A DNA stretch of 64,000 bases from an uncultured Eubacteriales bacterium (lineage in GTDB: Bacteria; Bacillota; Clostridia; Christensenellales; Aristaeellaceae). A program made the translations under genes and the position numbers. The stretch covers positions 62,001-126,000 of the forward strand of contig ONJM01000009.1 in NCBI GenBank assembly GCA_900318145.1, written 5' to 3'. The notes beneath the pieces are model-generated. The model made no database searches. It saw only the letters and a list, made by a program, of their open reading frames with translations, and was not told the DNA's origin. Positions within the stretch are counted from its first letter, which is position 1. Every line of letters starts with the position of its first letter. Positions 17,537 through 26,837 of this stretch are shown in pieces.

Positions 17537-18952
17537 TTACACCTGCTTTTTCTCAAATCCGAAATAGCGGTTCGCGTTGTTGTAGCTGATGTCCGCCACG
17601 ATTTCCTTCAGGGTATCGTAATCCTCCGGATAGAAGCCTTCCTCCACCCATTCGCCGAAGATCCGGCACAGGATCCGGCGGAAATACTCATGCCGCGGAT
17701 AGCTCAGGAAGCTCCGGCTGTCCGTCAGCATCCCCACGAAACCGGCCAGGTAGCCCAGGGACGCCAGGCTCTTCAGCTGATCGCTCATCCCGTCAAAATG
17801 ATCGTTGAACCACCACGCGGAACCGTGCTGGATCCTGCCGACAGCCGTTTCGTTCTGGAAGCATCCCAGAATCGTGTCGATCGCGGCGTTGTCGTTGGTG
17901 TTCAGGCTGTAAAGGATCGTTTTCGGCAGTTTTCCCGCGTCCTCCAGCGCGCCGAGGAACGCCGCGGTCTGGGCGCTCGGCGCGTAGTTGTCCACGCAGT
18001 CGAATCCGGTATCCGGCCCCATCGCGCGGAAAGCCGGGGGATTGTTGTCCCGGCGGCAGCCGTAGTGCAGCTGCATCACCCATCCGCGCTGCGCGTATTC
18101 CGCCGCCATAGCGGTCATAAAGGCGCACTTGAACGCCGCTTCCTCCTCCGCGGTGGGGAGCGTGCCCTCCATCCGGTTCCGGAAAATCTTTTCAATGCAG
18201 TCCGCGTCCGCCGGAGCGTAAACCACATAGTTCAGGGCATGGTCGCTCAGTTTGCAGCCGTGGGCGGCAAAGAAGTCCAGCCGCCTGTGCAGCGCTTCCT
18301 TCAGGTCTTCAAAGGAGGAGATTGCCATCCCCGCCGCCGCTTCCAGCTGCGCGATGTACTCAGGATAGGTAACCTTTTCCAGGTTCATGGCCTTGTCCGG
18401 GCGCCAGGCCGGCAGCACCGTTACCGGGAAGCTCCTGTCCGCCGCCAGCTTTTCGTGCCACTCCAGGCTGTCCGCCGGATCGTCCGTCGTGCAGATCGTA
18501 TCCACGTTGCTCATCCGGATCAGGCCGCGAGCGGAATACCCTTCGCTCCGCAGCTTCGCGTTGGCGGTTTCCCACACTTCCTTCGCGGTCTGTTTGTTGA
18601 GGATGCCTTCATACCCGAAGAAACGGCGCAGCTCCAGATGGCTCCAGTGATGCAGGGGGTTGCCGATGGCCTTGCCCAGCACTTCCGCGTACTTCTCAAA
18701 CTTTTCCCAGTCGGAAGCGTCCCCGGTGATATACTTCTCCGGCACGCCGGCGGAACGCATCAGGCGCCACTTGTAGTGGTCCCCGCCCAGCCATACCTGG
18801 GTGATGTTGTCATAGCGGATATCCTCATAGATTTCGCGGGGGCTCAGATGGCAGTGGTAATCGATGATCGGCTGCTTCTCCGCGGCCTCATGGTAAAGCT
18901 TCTTCGCCGCTTCCGTATTCAGCAGGAAATCCTTGTCAAGAAACGCTTTCAT
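17537..18952 (-). CDS. uxaC: Glucuronate/galacturonate isomerase
   Basis: A 471-residue UxaC-type amidohydrolase-fold isomerase turning D-galacturonate into D-tagaturonate (and glucuronate into fructuronate). The metal motif DYHCHLSPREI is near the N-terminus, and TICTTDDPADSLEWH and the C-terminal TDSRSFLSYPRHEYFRRILC segment are typical. Length is normal. It starts the galacturonate branch that continues with UxaB and UxaA, encoded upstream in the same direction. Confidence 0.96.
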   Translation of the reverse strand: MKAFLDKDFLLNTEAAKKLYHEAAEKQPIIDYHCHLSPREIYEDIRYDNITQVWLGGDHYKWRLMRSAGVPEKYITGDASDWEKFEKYAEVLGKAIGNPLHHWSHLELRRFFGYEGILNKQTAKEVWETANAKLRSEGYSARGLIRMSNVDTICTTDDPADSLEWHEKLAADRSFPVTVLPAWRPDKAMNLEKVTYPEYIAQLEAAAGMAISSFEDLKEALHRRLDFFAAHGCKLSDHALNYVVYAPADADCIEKIFRNRMEGTLPTAEEEAAFKCAFMTAMAAEYAQRGWVMQLHYGCRRDNNPPAFRAMGPDTGFDCVDNYAPSAQTAAFLGALEDAGKLPKTILYSLNTNDNAAIDTILGCFQNETAVGRIQHGSAWWFNDHFDGMSDQLKSLASLGYLAGFVGMLTDSRSFLSYPRHEYFRRILCRIFGEWVEEGFYPEDYDTLKEIVADISYNNANRYFGFEKKQV

Positions 18953-19003
18953 TTTCTGGCTTCTCCTTACACATCTGTCGGTCGGTCACGGAACGCCTGA
19001 GGC

Positions 19004-20104
19004 TTACCGCTTCACGCGGGCGCTGCCGTTGCCCATAATGCTTTCCACTTCTTCCTTGCTGGCCATGCTGGTGTCTCCGGGGGTGGTCATCGCCAGGGCG
19101 CCGTGGGCGGCGCCGTAGTTCACGGCCAGTTCCGGATCGCCGGTGGTCATCAGACCGTATACCAGACCGGACGCGAAGGAATCACCGCCGCCTACCCGGT
19201 CCAGAATCTCCAGGCCGTCATACGCCTTGGACATATGAACCTTTCCGTCCGCCCAGCAGATCGCCTTCCAGTCGTTGACCGTAGCGGTCTTCACCGTCCG
19301 GAGGGTCGTCGCGATCGCCTTGAAGTTCGGATACTGCCTGGCCGCCTCTTCGATCATTTTGTAGTAGCCTTCCAGGTTCAGAGACTTCAGGTTTTCGTCG
19401 TTGCCTTCGACCTGCAGTCCGAGGCAGGCGGTAAAGTCTTCCTCGTTGCCGATCATCACGTCCACGTATTTCGCGACTTCCTTGTTGACCTCCCTGGCTT
19501 TCTCCAGGCCGCCGATGGCGGACCACATGGAGGGGCGGTAGTTCAGGTCATAGGAGATCACCGTGCCGTACTTCTTGGCGGTCTTGCAGGCGGCGATCAC
19601 CGTTTCGCAGCTCTGTTCGGACAGGGCCGCGTAGATTCCGCCGGTATGCAGCCAGCGCACGCCCAGCTTTCCGAAGATATAGTCAAAATCAAAATCTTCC
19701 GGTACTGCCTTGGAAATCGCCGTATTGGCACGGTCGGAGCAGCCTACGGCTCCCCGGATGCCGAAACCGCGCTCGGTGAAATTCAGGCCGTTCCGGCAGA
19801 TCCGGCCGATTCCGTCCGTCTTTTTCCAGCAGATGAGGCTTGTATCCACGCCGCCCTGCTCGATCAGGTCCTTCAGCAGCCTGCCGACTTCGTTGTCCGC
19901 GAACGCGGTCAGCACGCCGGTTCTCAGGCCGAAGCACTTATGCAGGCCGCGGACCACGTTGTATTCGCCGCCGCCTTCCCATGCCTTGAACTCCCGTGCG
20001 GTGCGGATCCGGCCTTCGCCCGGATCCAGGCGGAGCATAATCTCTCCCAGGGATACAGCGTCATAACGGCATTCGTCAGCGGGTCTCAGATTAAGATTCA
20101 GCAT
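19004..20104 (-). CDS. kdgK: 2-keto-3-deoxygluconate kinase (PfkB family)
   Basis: A 366-residue ribokinase/PfkB-family sugar kinase. The N-terminal glycine motif EGGGEYNVVRGL and the C-terminal catalytic motif DRVGGGDSFASGLVYGL (the GAGD-type anion hole with catalytic Asp) are present. By context it phosphorylates KDG to KDPG, the substrate of the aldolase encoded immediately upstream. AGGAGGAG precedes the ATG. An insertion around residues 180-230 makes it slightly longer than E. coli KdgK. Other sugar specificities cannot be excluded from sequence alone. Confidence 0.88.
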   Translation of the reverse strand: MLNLNLRPADECRYDAVSLGEIMLRLDPGEGRIRTAREFKAWEGGGEYNVVRGLHKCFGLRTGVLTAFADNEVGRLLKDLIEQGGVDTSLICWKKTDGIGRICRNGLNFTERGFGIRGAVGCSDRANTAISKAVPEDFDFDYIFGKLGVRWLHTGGIYAALSEQSCETVIAACKTAKKYGTVISYDLNYRPSMWSAIGGLEKAREVNKEVAKYVDVMIGNEEDFTACLGLQVEGNDENLKSLNLEGYYKMIEEAARQYPNFKAIATTLRTVKTATVNDWKAICWADGKVHMSKAYDGLEILDRVGGGDSFASGLVYGLMTTGDPELAVNYGAAHGALAMTTPGDTSMASKEEVESIMGNGSARVKR

Positions 20105-20166
20105 ATGTTCTCCTCCTGTAAGTTCTGTTTCATTCCGGCGTCTCCGGCGGTTCGCCGTCCGCCCTT

Positions 20167-20805
20167 TCAGCCCCGGATCTCCTTCACGATTCCGGCCGCT
20201 TCACGGACAAGCTTCTCGATCTCGTCAAAATTGCCTTCTTTGACCAGTTTTCCGCTGACCATCCAGCTTCCGCCGCAGGCCACGATCCGGTCATAGGCCA
20301 GGTAATCGCGCACGTTCGCCGCGCTGATGCCGCCTGTCGGCATGAAGTTCACGCCCACATAGGGCGCCGCAAGGGCCTTGATCATCTTCAGGCCGCCCGA
20401 GGGCTCGGCCGGGAAAAATTTCAGCACGTCCAGTCCGAACTGCAGCGCCGCTTCGATTTCCGTCGGCGTGCAGACTCCGGGCGTCATCGGCACGCCCTGC
20501 TTCAGCACGTACTCCGTCACTTTCGGATTGAAGCCGGGGCTGACAATGAATTTCGCGCCGGCGCCGATCGCCCGGTCCGCCTGTTCCACCGTCAGTACGG
20601 TGCCCGCGCCGACGATCATATCCGGGAATGCCTTAACCATCTGCCGGATGGATTCCTCCGCCGCCGCCGTCCGGAAGGTCACTTCCGCGCAGGGCAGTCC
20701 GCCCGCTGTCAGACGCTCCGCCAGGGGCAGCGCGTCCTCCGCCCGGTCCAGCACCACTACCGGCACGATACCGATCTTCTGCAGTTTTTGCATCATTTCC
20801 GTCAT
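20167..20805 (-). CDS. eda: KDPG (2-keto-3-deoxy-6-phosphogluconate) aldolase
   Basis: A 212-residue class I aldolase splitting KDPG into pyruvate and glyceraldehyde-3-phosphate. The catalytic region LPCAEVTFRTAAAEESIR, AGTVLTVEQAD and the Schiff-base lysine in GLDVLKFFPAE are clear, with phosphate-binding FMPTGGIS. The ATG at 20805 is chosen because it has AGGGGG about nine bases upstream and gives the normal family length; in-frame starts further up lack a ribosome site. It lies between uxaA and kdgK in one transcription unit. Confidence 0.95.
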   Translation of the reverse strand: MTEMMQKLQKIGIVPVVVLDRAEDALPLAERLTAGGLPCAEVTFRTAAAEESIRQMVKAFPDMIVGAGTVLTVEQADRAIGAGAKFIVSPGFNPKVTEYVLKQGVPMTPGVCTPTEIEAALQFGLDVLKFFPAEPSGGLKMIKALAAPYVGVNFMPTGGISAANVRDYLAYDRIVACGGSWMVSGKLVKEGNFDEIEKLVREAAGIVKEIRG

Positions 20806-20875
20806 ACCTGTCATCCCCCTGTCTGTCATTTTGGCTGTATTATTTATGAATGAAACCTCAGATTTCGCCTTCCGG

Positions 20876-22357
20876 TCAGAGTGTCACGCCCTTTTTGAAA
20901 ATCGCCAGGTCGTGGAACCCGTTCACCTCATTGCGCGTCTGTTTTCCCGAAGCCGTATCCAGTACAAACCGCATCAGCTCGGCTCCGATCTCCTCCAGCG
21001 TCTTTCCGTCCAGCAGCACGCCGGCGTTGAAGTCAATCCAGTTCCGCTTCCGCTCCGCCAGCGGCGTATTGGAAGCGATCTTCACCGTGGGCACCGGGCA
21101 TCCGAAGGGCGTTCCGCGCCCTGTGGAGAACAGGACCATCTGCGCGCCGGAGGCCGCCAGCGCCGTGGAAGCCACCAGGTCGTTCCCGGGAGCGGAAAGC
21201 AGGTTCAGGCCTGCCTCCGCCGCCTTCTCCGCGTACGCCAGCACGCCCTTCACCGGGGAGGAGCCGCTCTTCTGGGTGCAGCCCAGCGCCTTGTCCTCCA
21301 GGGTGGTAATCCCGCCGGCCTTGTTGCCCGGCGACGGATTTTCGTATACCGGCATCCCGCTCGCTTCAAAGTAGCGCTTGAAATTGTTGATCAGCTGCAC
21401 GGTCTTTCCGAACAGTTCCTCATTTTCGCAGCGGTTCATCAGGATCGTCTCCGCTCCGAACATCTCCGGAACCTCCGTCAGGATCGTGGTGCCGCCCATG
21501 CCTGTCAGCAGGTCACTGAAGATGCCGATCGCCGGGTTCGCGGTAATGCCGCTGAGCCCGTCCGATCCGCCGCATTTCAGGCCGATCACCAGCTGGTCCG
21601 CGCCGCAGGGCTGCCGGCGGTCGCTGCGCATGCGCTCCGCCAGCTCCTCCAGCAGCTTCATACCGGCTTCCAGCTCATCCTCCGCTTCCTGGCAGATCAG
21701 GAAGCGGACGCGGCTTTCGTCATAGTCTCCCATATAGGGACGGATCTGTGCGATGCCGCTGTTTTCGCATCCGAGCCCCAGCAGCAGCACGCCGCCGGCG
21801 TTCGGGTGCGTGGCCAGGTCCGCCAGCACTTTCCGGGTATTTTCCTGGTCCTCGCTCAGCTGGCTGCAGCCATAGGGATGCGGGAAGGCGTACACGCCCT
21901 CCACGGATCCGCCGGCCAGCTTCTGCGCCCGCTGTGCCAGGGTTTTCGCCACGTCGTTCACACAGCCCACTGTCGGCACGATCCACAGCTCGTTCCGGAT
22001 TCCGGGACGGCCCTTTTCCCGCGGATAGCCCTGGAAAACCGCCGTCTCTGTTTTCCGTGTCTGCGGATGCATGGGATGCCACGCGTATTCCTTTTCGCCG
22101 CTCAGCAGCGTCCGCAGGTTATGGGTATGTACATGTGCGCCCGCGGGGATATCCTCCGTGGCTTCTCCGATCGGATAGCCGTATTTGATCACGGCTTCAC
22201 CCTTCCGGATGTCCCGCAGCGCCGCTTTATGCCCCATGGGAATGTCTTCCCGCAGTGCCAGCGTCCCGCCGTTCCAGCCCGCGTTCTCCCCGGCCTTCAG
22301 GGGGTGCAGCGCCACCGTCACCGCGTCCTGCGGTGCAATACGTACCAGATCGTTCAT
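20876..22357 (-). CDS. uxaA: Altronate dehydratase
   Basis: A 493-residue UxaA that dehydrates D-altronate to KDG. The N-terminal SAF-like domain (to about residue 100) precedes the catalytic altronase region with GYPREKGRPGIRNELWIVPTVGCVN, the cysteine/histidine segment AFPHPYGCSQL and GLKCGGSDGLSGITANPA. The C-terminal GRGTPFGCPVPTVKIASNT is typical. GGAGGG precedes the ATG. It is separated from uxaB by 18 bases, consistent with translation from one mRNA. Confidence 0.96.
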   Translation of the reverse strand: MNDLVRIAPQDAVTVALHPLKAGENAGWNGGTLALREDIPMGHKAALRDIRKGEAVIKYGYPIGEATEDIPAGAHVHTHNLRTLLSGEKEYAWHPMHPQTRKTETAVFQGYPREKGRPGIRNELWIVPTVGCVNDVAKTLAQRAQKLAGGSVEGVYAFPHPYGCSQLSEDQENTRKVLADLATHPNAGGVLLLGLGCENSGIAQIRPYMGDYDESRVRFLICQEAEDELEAGMKLLEELAERMRSDRRQPCGADQLVIGLKCGGSDGLSGITANPAIGIFSDLLTGMGGTTILTEVPEMFGAETILMNRCENEELFGKTVQLINNFKRYFEASGMPVYENPSPGNKAGGITTLEDKALGCTQKSGSSPVKGVLAYAEKAAEAGLNLLSAPGNDLVASTALAASGAQMVLFSTGRGTPFGCPVPTVKIASNTPLAERKRNWIDFNAGVLLDGKTLEEIGAELMRFVLDTASGKQTRNEVNGFHDLAIFKKGVTL

Positions 22358-22375
22358 CTGCGTTCCCTCCGGTTA

Positions 22376-23863
22376 TTAAAGGCAGCTGCGGAACAGTTCC
22401 TTCGCGCCGTCCCTGCGGATCGTCTTCAGTCCTTCGGCCACGGCCTTTTCCAGTCCGTCCACCGCTGTCAGGTCCTGTCCCCACATCTTTTCATTGCTCA
22501 GCACCGCGTGCACCAGTTCCTCCTCGGAATCCGCCCGGTGCGCCAGGTAGAATTCCAGTACGTCCCGGTCGTCGCTCACGGTGTAGTCGTTTCCCTTCGG
22601 GCGCCGGCACACCAGGCCTTTTTCGTTCAGCTCCTGAATATCATTGGAGTAGAACGCGATATAGGCGGCCAGGCTGGCGGTCAGGCAGGGGGGAAGCTCC
22701 TTCTTTTCCGCGACATATTCAAGGAAGGAAGGCATGTTTCTCGCCCGCCACTTGGACGTGGAATTCAGGCTGATGCTCATCAGCTCGTGATTCACAAACG
22801 GATTGTTGAACCGGTCCTGCACCGCGCGGGCAAAGTCCTCCAGGTCCTTCCGGTCCAGCGGCAGCGTCGGGATCACTTCGTCGTACAGCATCCGGTTCAT
22901 GAAACCGCGCACCGTATCGTCCTCCATGCAGTCCCGCACGATATCGAATCCGGCCAGGTAGGCGCCCAGCACAAAGCCTGTATGCGCGCCGTTCAGGATC
23001 CGCACCTTCCGCTTCTTGTAGGGCGTCACGTCCGGCACGACAATCACAGGAGTGCCGGCTTTTTTGAAGGGCAGCCGGTCCTCCAGGCCGTCCGGACCTT
23101 CGATGACCCAGATGCCGAAGACCTCGCCGATGTCCGTCAGCGGATCGTCATACCCGTTCTGCTCCGCCAGGCGCTTCACTTCCTCCGCGTCGCGGATCCG
23201 GCCGGGCACGATCCGGTCCACCAGCGTGGAGCAGAAGATGTTCTCCCCGTTCACCCAGGCGCGGAAATCCGCTTCCAGCTGCCAGTCCTCAATGTACTGG
23301 TTCACGCAGCGCAGAAGCTCCTTGCCGTTGTTGTCAATCAGTTCGCAGCTGAGGATCACCAGGCCCTTCTGCCCGGCTTTCCACCGTTCATACAGCACCC
23401 GGGTAAGCTTAGCCGGGAAGCTGACCGGCGGTTCCTGATCAAATCCGCTCTCCGTGTCATGCACGATGCCGGCTTCCGTCGTGTTGCTCACCACGATTTC
23501 CAGGTCTGCGCTGCGGGCAACCTCCAGCACCTTGTCCCATTCCCCGTAGGGATTGAGGCACCGGCTGACGCAGCTGATCACACGCTTTTCGTCCACTTTC
23601 CGGCCGTTTTCGCTGCCCCGCAGGTACAGGGTGTACAGGCCTTCCTGCTGATTGATCAGCTCCGTAAGTCCCTGGGCAATCGGTTGTACCAGTACGGCCT
23701 TCCCATTGTATCCAACCCGTTCGTTCGCCAGGTCAAAAAAGTCATCAACGAAGGCCCGCAGGAAATTTCCTTCCCCGAACTGCAGAATTTTCTCGGTCCC
23801 GTGCTCCAGCACGTATCCATCGTACCCGGACTCCTTCAAAACCTTGTAATTCAGCTGTTTCAT
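22376..23863 (-). CDS. uxaB: Tagaturonate reductase (altronate oxidoreductase)
   Basis: A 495-residue NAD-dependent reductase of the mannitol dehydrogenase family. The nucleotide-binding segment ILQFGEGNFLRAFVDDFFD is N-terminal. The catalytic region with Lys/Asn/His appears as RILNGAHTGFVLGAYLAGFD and VNHELMSISLNSTSKWRARNMPS. It converts tagaturonate to altronate. It is the promoter-proximal gene of the catabolic operon and lies divergent from the FadR-type regulator. The sequence motif HDTESGFDQEPPVS is typical of UxaB rather than UxuB (fructuronate reductase), but the two are close relatives. Confidence 0.92.
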   Translation of the reverse strand: MKQLNYKVLKESGYDGYVLEHGTEKILQFGEGNFLRAFVDDFFDLANERVGYNGKAVLVQPIAQGLTELINQQEGLYTLYLRGSENGRKVDEKRVISCVSRCLNPYGEWDKVLEVARSADLEIVVSNTTEAGIVHDTESGFDQEPPVSFPAKLTRVLYERWKAGQKGLVILSCELIDNNGKELLRCVNQYIEDWQLEADFRAWVNGENIFCSTLVDRIVPGRIRDAEEVKRLAEQNGYDDPLTDIGEVFGIWVIEGPDGLEDRLPFKKAGTPVIVVPDVTPYKKRKVRILNGAHTGFVLGAYLAGFDIVRDCMEDDTVRGFMNRMLYDEVIPTLPLDRKDLEDFARAVQDRFNNPFVNHELMSISLNSTSKWRARNMPSFLEYVAEKKELPPCLTASLAAYIAFYSNDIQELNEKGLVCRRPKGNDYTVSDDRDVLEFYLAHRADSEEELVHAVLSNEKMWGQDLTAVDGLEKAVAEGLKTIRRDGAKELFRSCL

Positions 23864-23913
23864 CTCATTTTCCCCCTGGTTTTTCCGCCGGGTTGCCCCG
23901 GTCTTGTGCTTGA

Positions 23914-23943
23914 AGTATACAACAAGCCTTGCACGGCTGTCAA
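23914..23943 (-). promoter_or_regulatory. Promoter of the uxaB-uxaA-eda-kdgK-uxaC operon with embedded operator
   Basis: Minus strand: -35 TTGACA (23938-23943), 18-base spacer, -10 TATACT (23914-23919). The 11-mer TTGTTGTATAC covers 23915-23925 and overlaps the -10 box. The same 11-mer occurs in the divergent regulator promoter, which argues for a shared repressor site. Confidence 0.8.
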
Positions 23944-23995
23944 TACGTCTGTAAAATCTTTATAAAAAGAATTATTGGATCCCGCAAACCTTTTC

Positions 23996-24024
23996 TTGAC
24001 TTTTGTTGTATACATGTATATAAT
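23996..24024 (+). promoter_or_regulatory. Promoter of the FadR-type regulator with palindromic operator
   Basis: Plus strand: -35 TTGACT (23996-24001), 17-base spacer, -10 TATAAT (24019-24024). The spacer holds TTGTTGTATAC (24003-24013), identical to the site in the divergent uxaB promoter. It runs into the perfect 12-base palindrome TATACATGTATA (24009-24020). The layout suggests the regulator represses itself and the catabolic operon. Confidence 0.82.
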
Positions 24025-24085
24025 CCAGGTGAACGTGCAGAAGCACCGGGCATAACAGAACACGCCGCTGAAAGGAAGTCTCCGT

Positions 24086-24778
24086 ATGTCTGAAAATGAG
24101 CTGAATCTCTCCAAGAGCCTGAAACAGGTTGCTTATGAAACTTTAAAGCAGAAAATAGTATCCTGTGAAATCCTCCCCGGTTCCACCCTGACGGAGGATA
24201 TGCTCTGTGAAATGCTGAACGCGTCCCGCACGCCGGTGCGCGACGCCGTTTCCCGGCTGGAGCAGGAGCATCTTGTATCCATTATGCCCAAAAAGGGAAT
24301 CCGGGTGAACCGCGTCTCCATGAACAGTATCCGGGAGCTGTTCGAGGTGCGCTGCCTGATCGAGCCCGCGGCTGTCCTCAAGTACGGCAACCGGATTTCC
24401 GACGAGGTGTACGCCCGCTACACCCAGCAGTTCCGCCGCAAAAACCTCCCGACCGAGGAGCTGTACCGGGTGGATGACGAGTTCCATCAGATGTTCATCA
24501 CAGCGTCCGACAACCGTTATTTCCGTTCCGTCTACGCCATGATCGCGGATCAGGTGGTCCGGTACCGGGTGCTCACCATCAACGGGCCCAGGGACGAGAT
24601 CGCCCAGGAGGAGCATTACGAAATTGCCGCGAACTGTATCCGCGGCGAATGGAAGCAGGCCTCCCGCCTGATGCTGCAGCATATCGAAAATTCCAAGCTG
24701 GCGATCATTCACCATGTGCTGGATACCAACCGGAACGCCCGCAATGTGTTTCTGGAGGAAGAAAACCTCGATTCATAA
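24086..24778 (+). CDS. FadR-subfamily GntR transcriptional regulator of the galacturonate locus
   Basis: A 230-residue regulator. The winged helix-turn-helix of GntR type spans about residues 12-75 (LKQKIVSCEILPGSTLTEDM and RTPVRDAVSRLEQEHLV). A C-terminal FCD domain follows with candidate metal/ligand residues in VDDEFHQMF, EEHYEIAANC and MLQHIENSK. This subfamily includes UxuR and ExuR, which respond to hexuronates or their early catabolites. It is divergent from uxaB, and both promoters carry the same 11-base site. A role as uronate-responsive repressor is therefore well supported but untested; the exact effector is unknown. Confidence 0.9.
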   Translation: MSENELNLSKSLKQVAYETLKQKIVSCEILPGSTLTEDMLCEMLNASRTPVRDAVSRLEQEHLVSIMPKKGIRVNRVSMNSIRELFEVRCLIEPAAVLKYGNRISDEVYARYTQQFRRKNLPTEELYRVDDEFHQMFITASDNRYFRSVYAMIADQVVRYRVLTINGPRDEIAQEEHYEIAANCIRGEWKQASRLMLQHIENSKLAIIHHVLDTNRNARNVFLEEENLDS

Positions 24779-24806
24779 CGATATCCGTTTTCTGTAAAAA
24801 GATCAG

Positions 24807-25559
24807 TTATTCCGCGGCCGGCGCTTCCCGCTTCAGCGCGGGGGAGGACAGATCCGCCCACAGAACGGGGCAGATGCAGCCGCTCGCCAGCGTGACGTTG
24901 CAGTCGCTGAGGCCGCCGCCGTTGTTTACGCACGACGCGCCGTGCTTTCTGCCGCCCGGGGAGCGCAGCATCCACCAGCCCGTTCTTTTCCCTTCCGCTG
25001 TACGGATGCTTTCCTCCACATGCGCGCCGGTTTTCACCGCGTAATCCGTCGGCTCGATCCTGGATTTCCTGCCGTATACGTCCTTTTCCATGCCGAGATA
25101 TTTATGCGCCTCGGCATAGCTCAGCAGGTACACATAATCCTGCGTGTCCGGCTCCTTCGGTTTTCTCCATTTGCCGTACCGCTGGGCAGTGCTGTTGTCC
25201 ACATCCGTCAGCAGGATGGCGGTTTTTTCCTCCTCCGAAAAAGCATCCCGGTAAAACTCATTGTTCAGCCAGGCGCGGAGCGCGCACGCCTCCCATGTGA
25301 CGTCCGTGTCTTCCGTATGGTAAGCCATGGCGATCAGGCCCCGTTTGCTCATCAGGAAGCCTTTGCCGTCCTGCACCGCCAGCACGACCCATTCGATCGG
25401 CGTCCGGTCCGTTCCCTCCGCCGTCTGCGGAAACGTTCCGATAAAGACCCGGTCGCCTTTCCGGATTTCCCGCGTCTCCTCCCCCGCCGCGGCGGAAACC
25501 ACCAGCACGGCAGCCAGCAGGACAAGCGCCGCGATTCTGATCCGTTTCTTCATTATCAT
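24807..25559 (-). CDS. Exported DUF6273-like protein (copy 1)
   Basis: A 250-residue protein with a cleavable-looking signal peptide (IRIAALVLLAAVLVVSAAAG). The body has the order of motifs I associate with DUF6273: GTFPQTAEG, IEWVVLAVQDGKGFLMSK, LRAWLNNEFYRDAFSEEEK, VYLLSYAEAHKYL, WWMLRSPGG and a terminal CPVLWADLSS. These proteins are exported, often in multiple copies, and of unknown function; the fold looks related to formylglycine-like or lectin-type repeats but I cannot assign it. Two paralogs lie at 29821 and 31635. The ATG at 25559 is six bases from AGGAAGG. Confidence 0.82.
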   Translation of the reverse strand: MIMKKRIRIAALVLLAAVLVVSAAAGEETREIRKGDRVFIGTFPQTAEGTDRTPIEWVVLAVQDGKGFLMSKRGLIAMAYHTEDTDVTWEACALRAWLNNEFYRDAFSEEEKTAILLTDVDNSTAQRYGKWRKPKEPDTQDYVYLLSYAEAHKYLGMEKDVYGRKSRIEPTDYAVKTGAHVEESIRTAEGKRTGWWMLRSPGGRKHGASCVNNGGGLSDCNVTLASGCICPVLWADLSSPALKREAPAAE

Positions 25560-25598
25560 ATATACCTTCCTCCCGCGCCGCCGCGCGGGCGCGGAACC

Positions 25599-26837
25599 TT
25601 ACGGTTCCCCGTCCGCGGGAATGTTTTCCATAAAGTCGTCGTGCAGAATATCCGGGCCGACCGTGCTGGCGTACAGGCCGAAGCGGTTGGCCGGATAACG
25701 TTTCACACCGTATTCCTCCACGGAGAAGGGAACCAGCTTCCCGTTGAACGTATTTCCTTTCCCCGCCTGCGTCACATGCTGCTCGTAGGCTTTCTGCGCC
25801 AGTTCGTTGGCGGTCAGTCCGCCGAATTCCTCCCGGGGAACCGTGAAATCAAACCGCGTCTGTTCCGCCTCATCGCCGTACAGGTGCAGATACAGCTTCT
25901 TCACCTGCCAGGCGCCGAAGGCGCACGCGGATTCAGGGTACACGTCCGCGTCCGCGGCCCGCTCAAAGCAGGCCTTTGCCGAATCCGCCACCATCCGGTG
26001 CTGCGGATGGCCGTATTCTCCCTTTTCAGCGTGCGTCACCACAACCTCCGGCCGGTACTTCCGGATGATGCCCGTCATCCAGCTCCAGACGCCATCCTTT
26101 TTCCCTTTTGCCGCGTTATAGGCATCCTTCATCAGTCCGGACGGAGGATACTGGTCGCTGAACGGGCCGAATTCCGGGTAATGGCGCAGTCCGAGCGTCC
26201 ACAGGCCGTTCAGCGCCTCGCTCCTGCGCGTGGTGTTGCTGCTGGTAAAGTAAACCACCTGGATATTCCGGTGATCCGCCAGGCTGCCCGTCGCGATCGC
26301 GCCGCCCATGAAAAGCAGTTCATCATCCGGATGGGTGGAAAAAAACAGGATGTCGGCTTTTTCGTACGGTTCCTCCCACCGCTGGATCCAGCCGGGGATT
26401 TCTCCCGCACCGAAAACAAAAATCTCGTTGAATCCGAGGGTTGCTTTCTTTTCGCCTTTCGGAACCCGGATCTCAATGTCCGTGGCGCCGTCCAGCGGGT
26501 AGAACACATGGTGGAACCGGGTATCTCCTTCCGCCAGCAGGCTGCCTTCCCCGTCCAGGATCCGGTAGCTGTCCGGCATGGTCCGGAAGCACAGGTACAG
26601 TCCGCGGACCGGCGTTTCGCTGCGGATCTTCACATAGGGCTCCCACTGTTTGTCACTGCTCCAGTAGGTCCTGTAATCGCCGTCGGTAATGGAATTTACC
26701 TGCGCCCTGTTCGCGCTCAGTTCAAAAACGCATTCGGACGTCAGGTTTTCCGCCTCGTCCGCGCAGGCGCGCGCCGCATACAGGCACAAGGCCAGCAGCA
26801 GAAAGAACAGTATTTTGCCCGGGTGCTTTCCGTTCAT
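25599..26837 (-). CDS. Exported PIG-L family deacetylase-like protein (copy 1)
   Basis: A 412-residue protein with an N-terminal signal peptide. Residues about 30-145 look like a discoidin (F5/8C-type) beta-sandwich (SITDGDYRTYWSSDKQWEPY). A LmbE/PIG-L catalytic domain follows, with the metal motif HPDDE at 169-173 and the distal histidine in EYGHPQHRMV. Family members remove N-acetyl groups from sugar or thiol-sugar conjugates using zinc. The discoidin module suggests work on extracellular polysaccharide. Paralogs at 32518 and 46049 have HQDDE instead of HPDDE. The substrate is unknown. Confidence 0.85.
   Translation of the reverse strand: MNGKHPGKILFFLLLALCLYAARACADEAENLTSECVFELSANRAQVNSITDGDYRTYWSSDKQWEPYVKIRSETPVRGLYLCFRTMPDSYRILDGEGSLLAEGDTRFHHVFYPLDGATDIEIRVPKGEKKATLGFNEIFVFGAGEIPGWIQRWEEPYEKADILFFSTHPDDELLFMGGAIATGSLADHRNIQVVYFTSSNTTRRSEALNGLWTLGLRHYPEFGPFSDQYPPSGLMKDAYNAAKGKKDGVWSWMTGIIRKYRPEVVVTHAEKGEYGHPQHRMVADSAKACFERAADADVYPESACAFGAWQVKKLYLHLYGDEAEQTRFDFTVPREEFGGLTANELAQKAYEQHVTQAGKGNTFNGKLVPFSVEEYGVKRYPANRFGLYASTVGPDILHDDFMENIPADGEP

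Noticed and set aside
20378-23965. A nearly 1200-codon open frame on the plus strand opposite eda, uxaA and uxaB
   Set aside because: It is antisense to three well-recognised genes, has no ribosome site and no protein motifs; long shadows are expected in GC-rich coding DNA.
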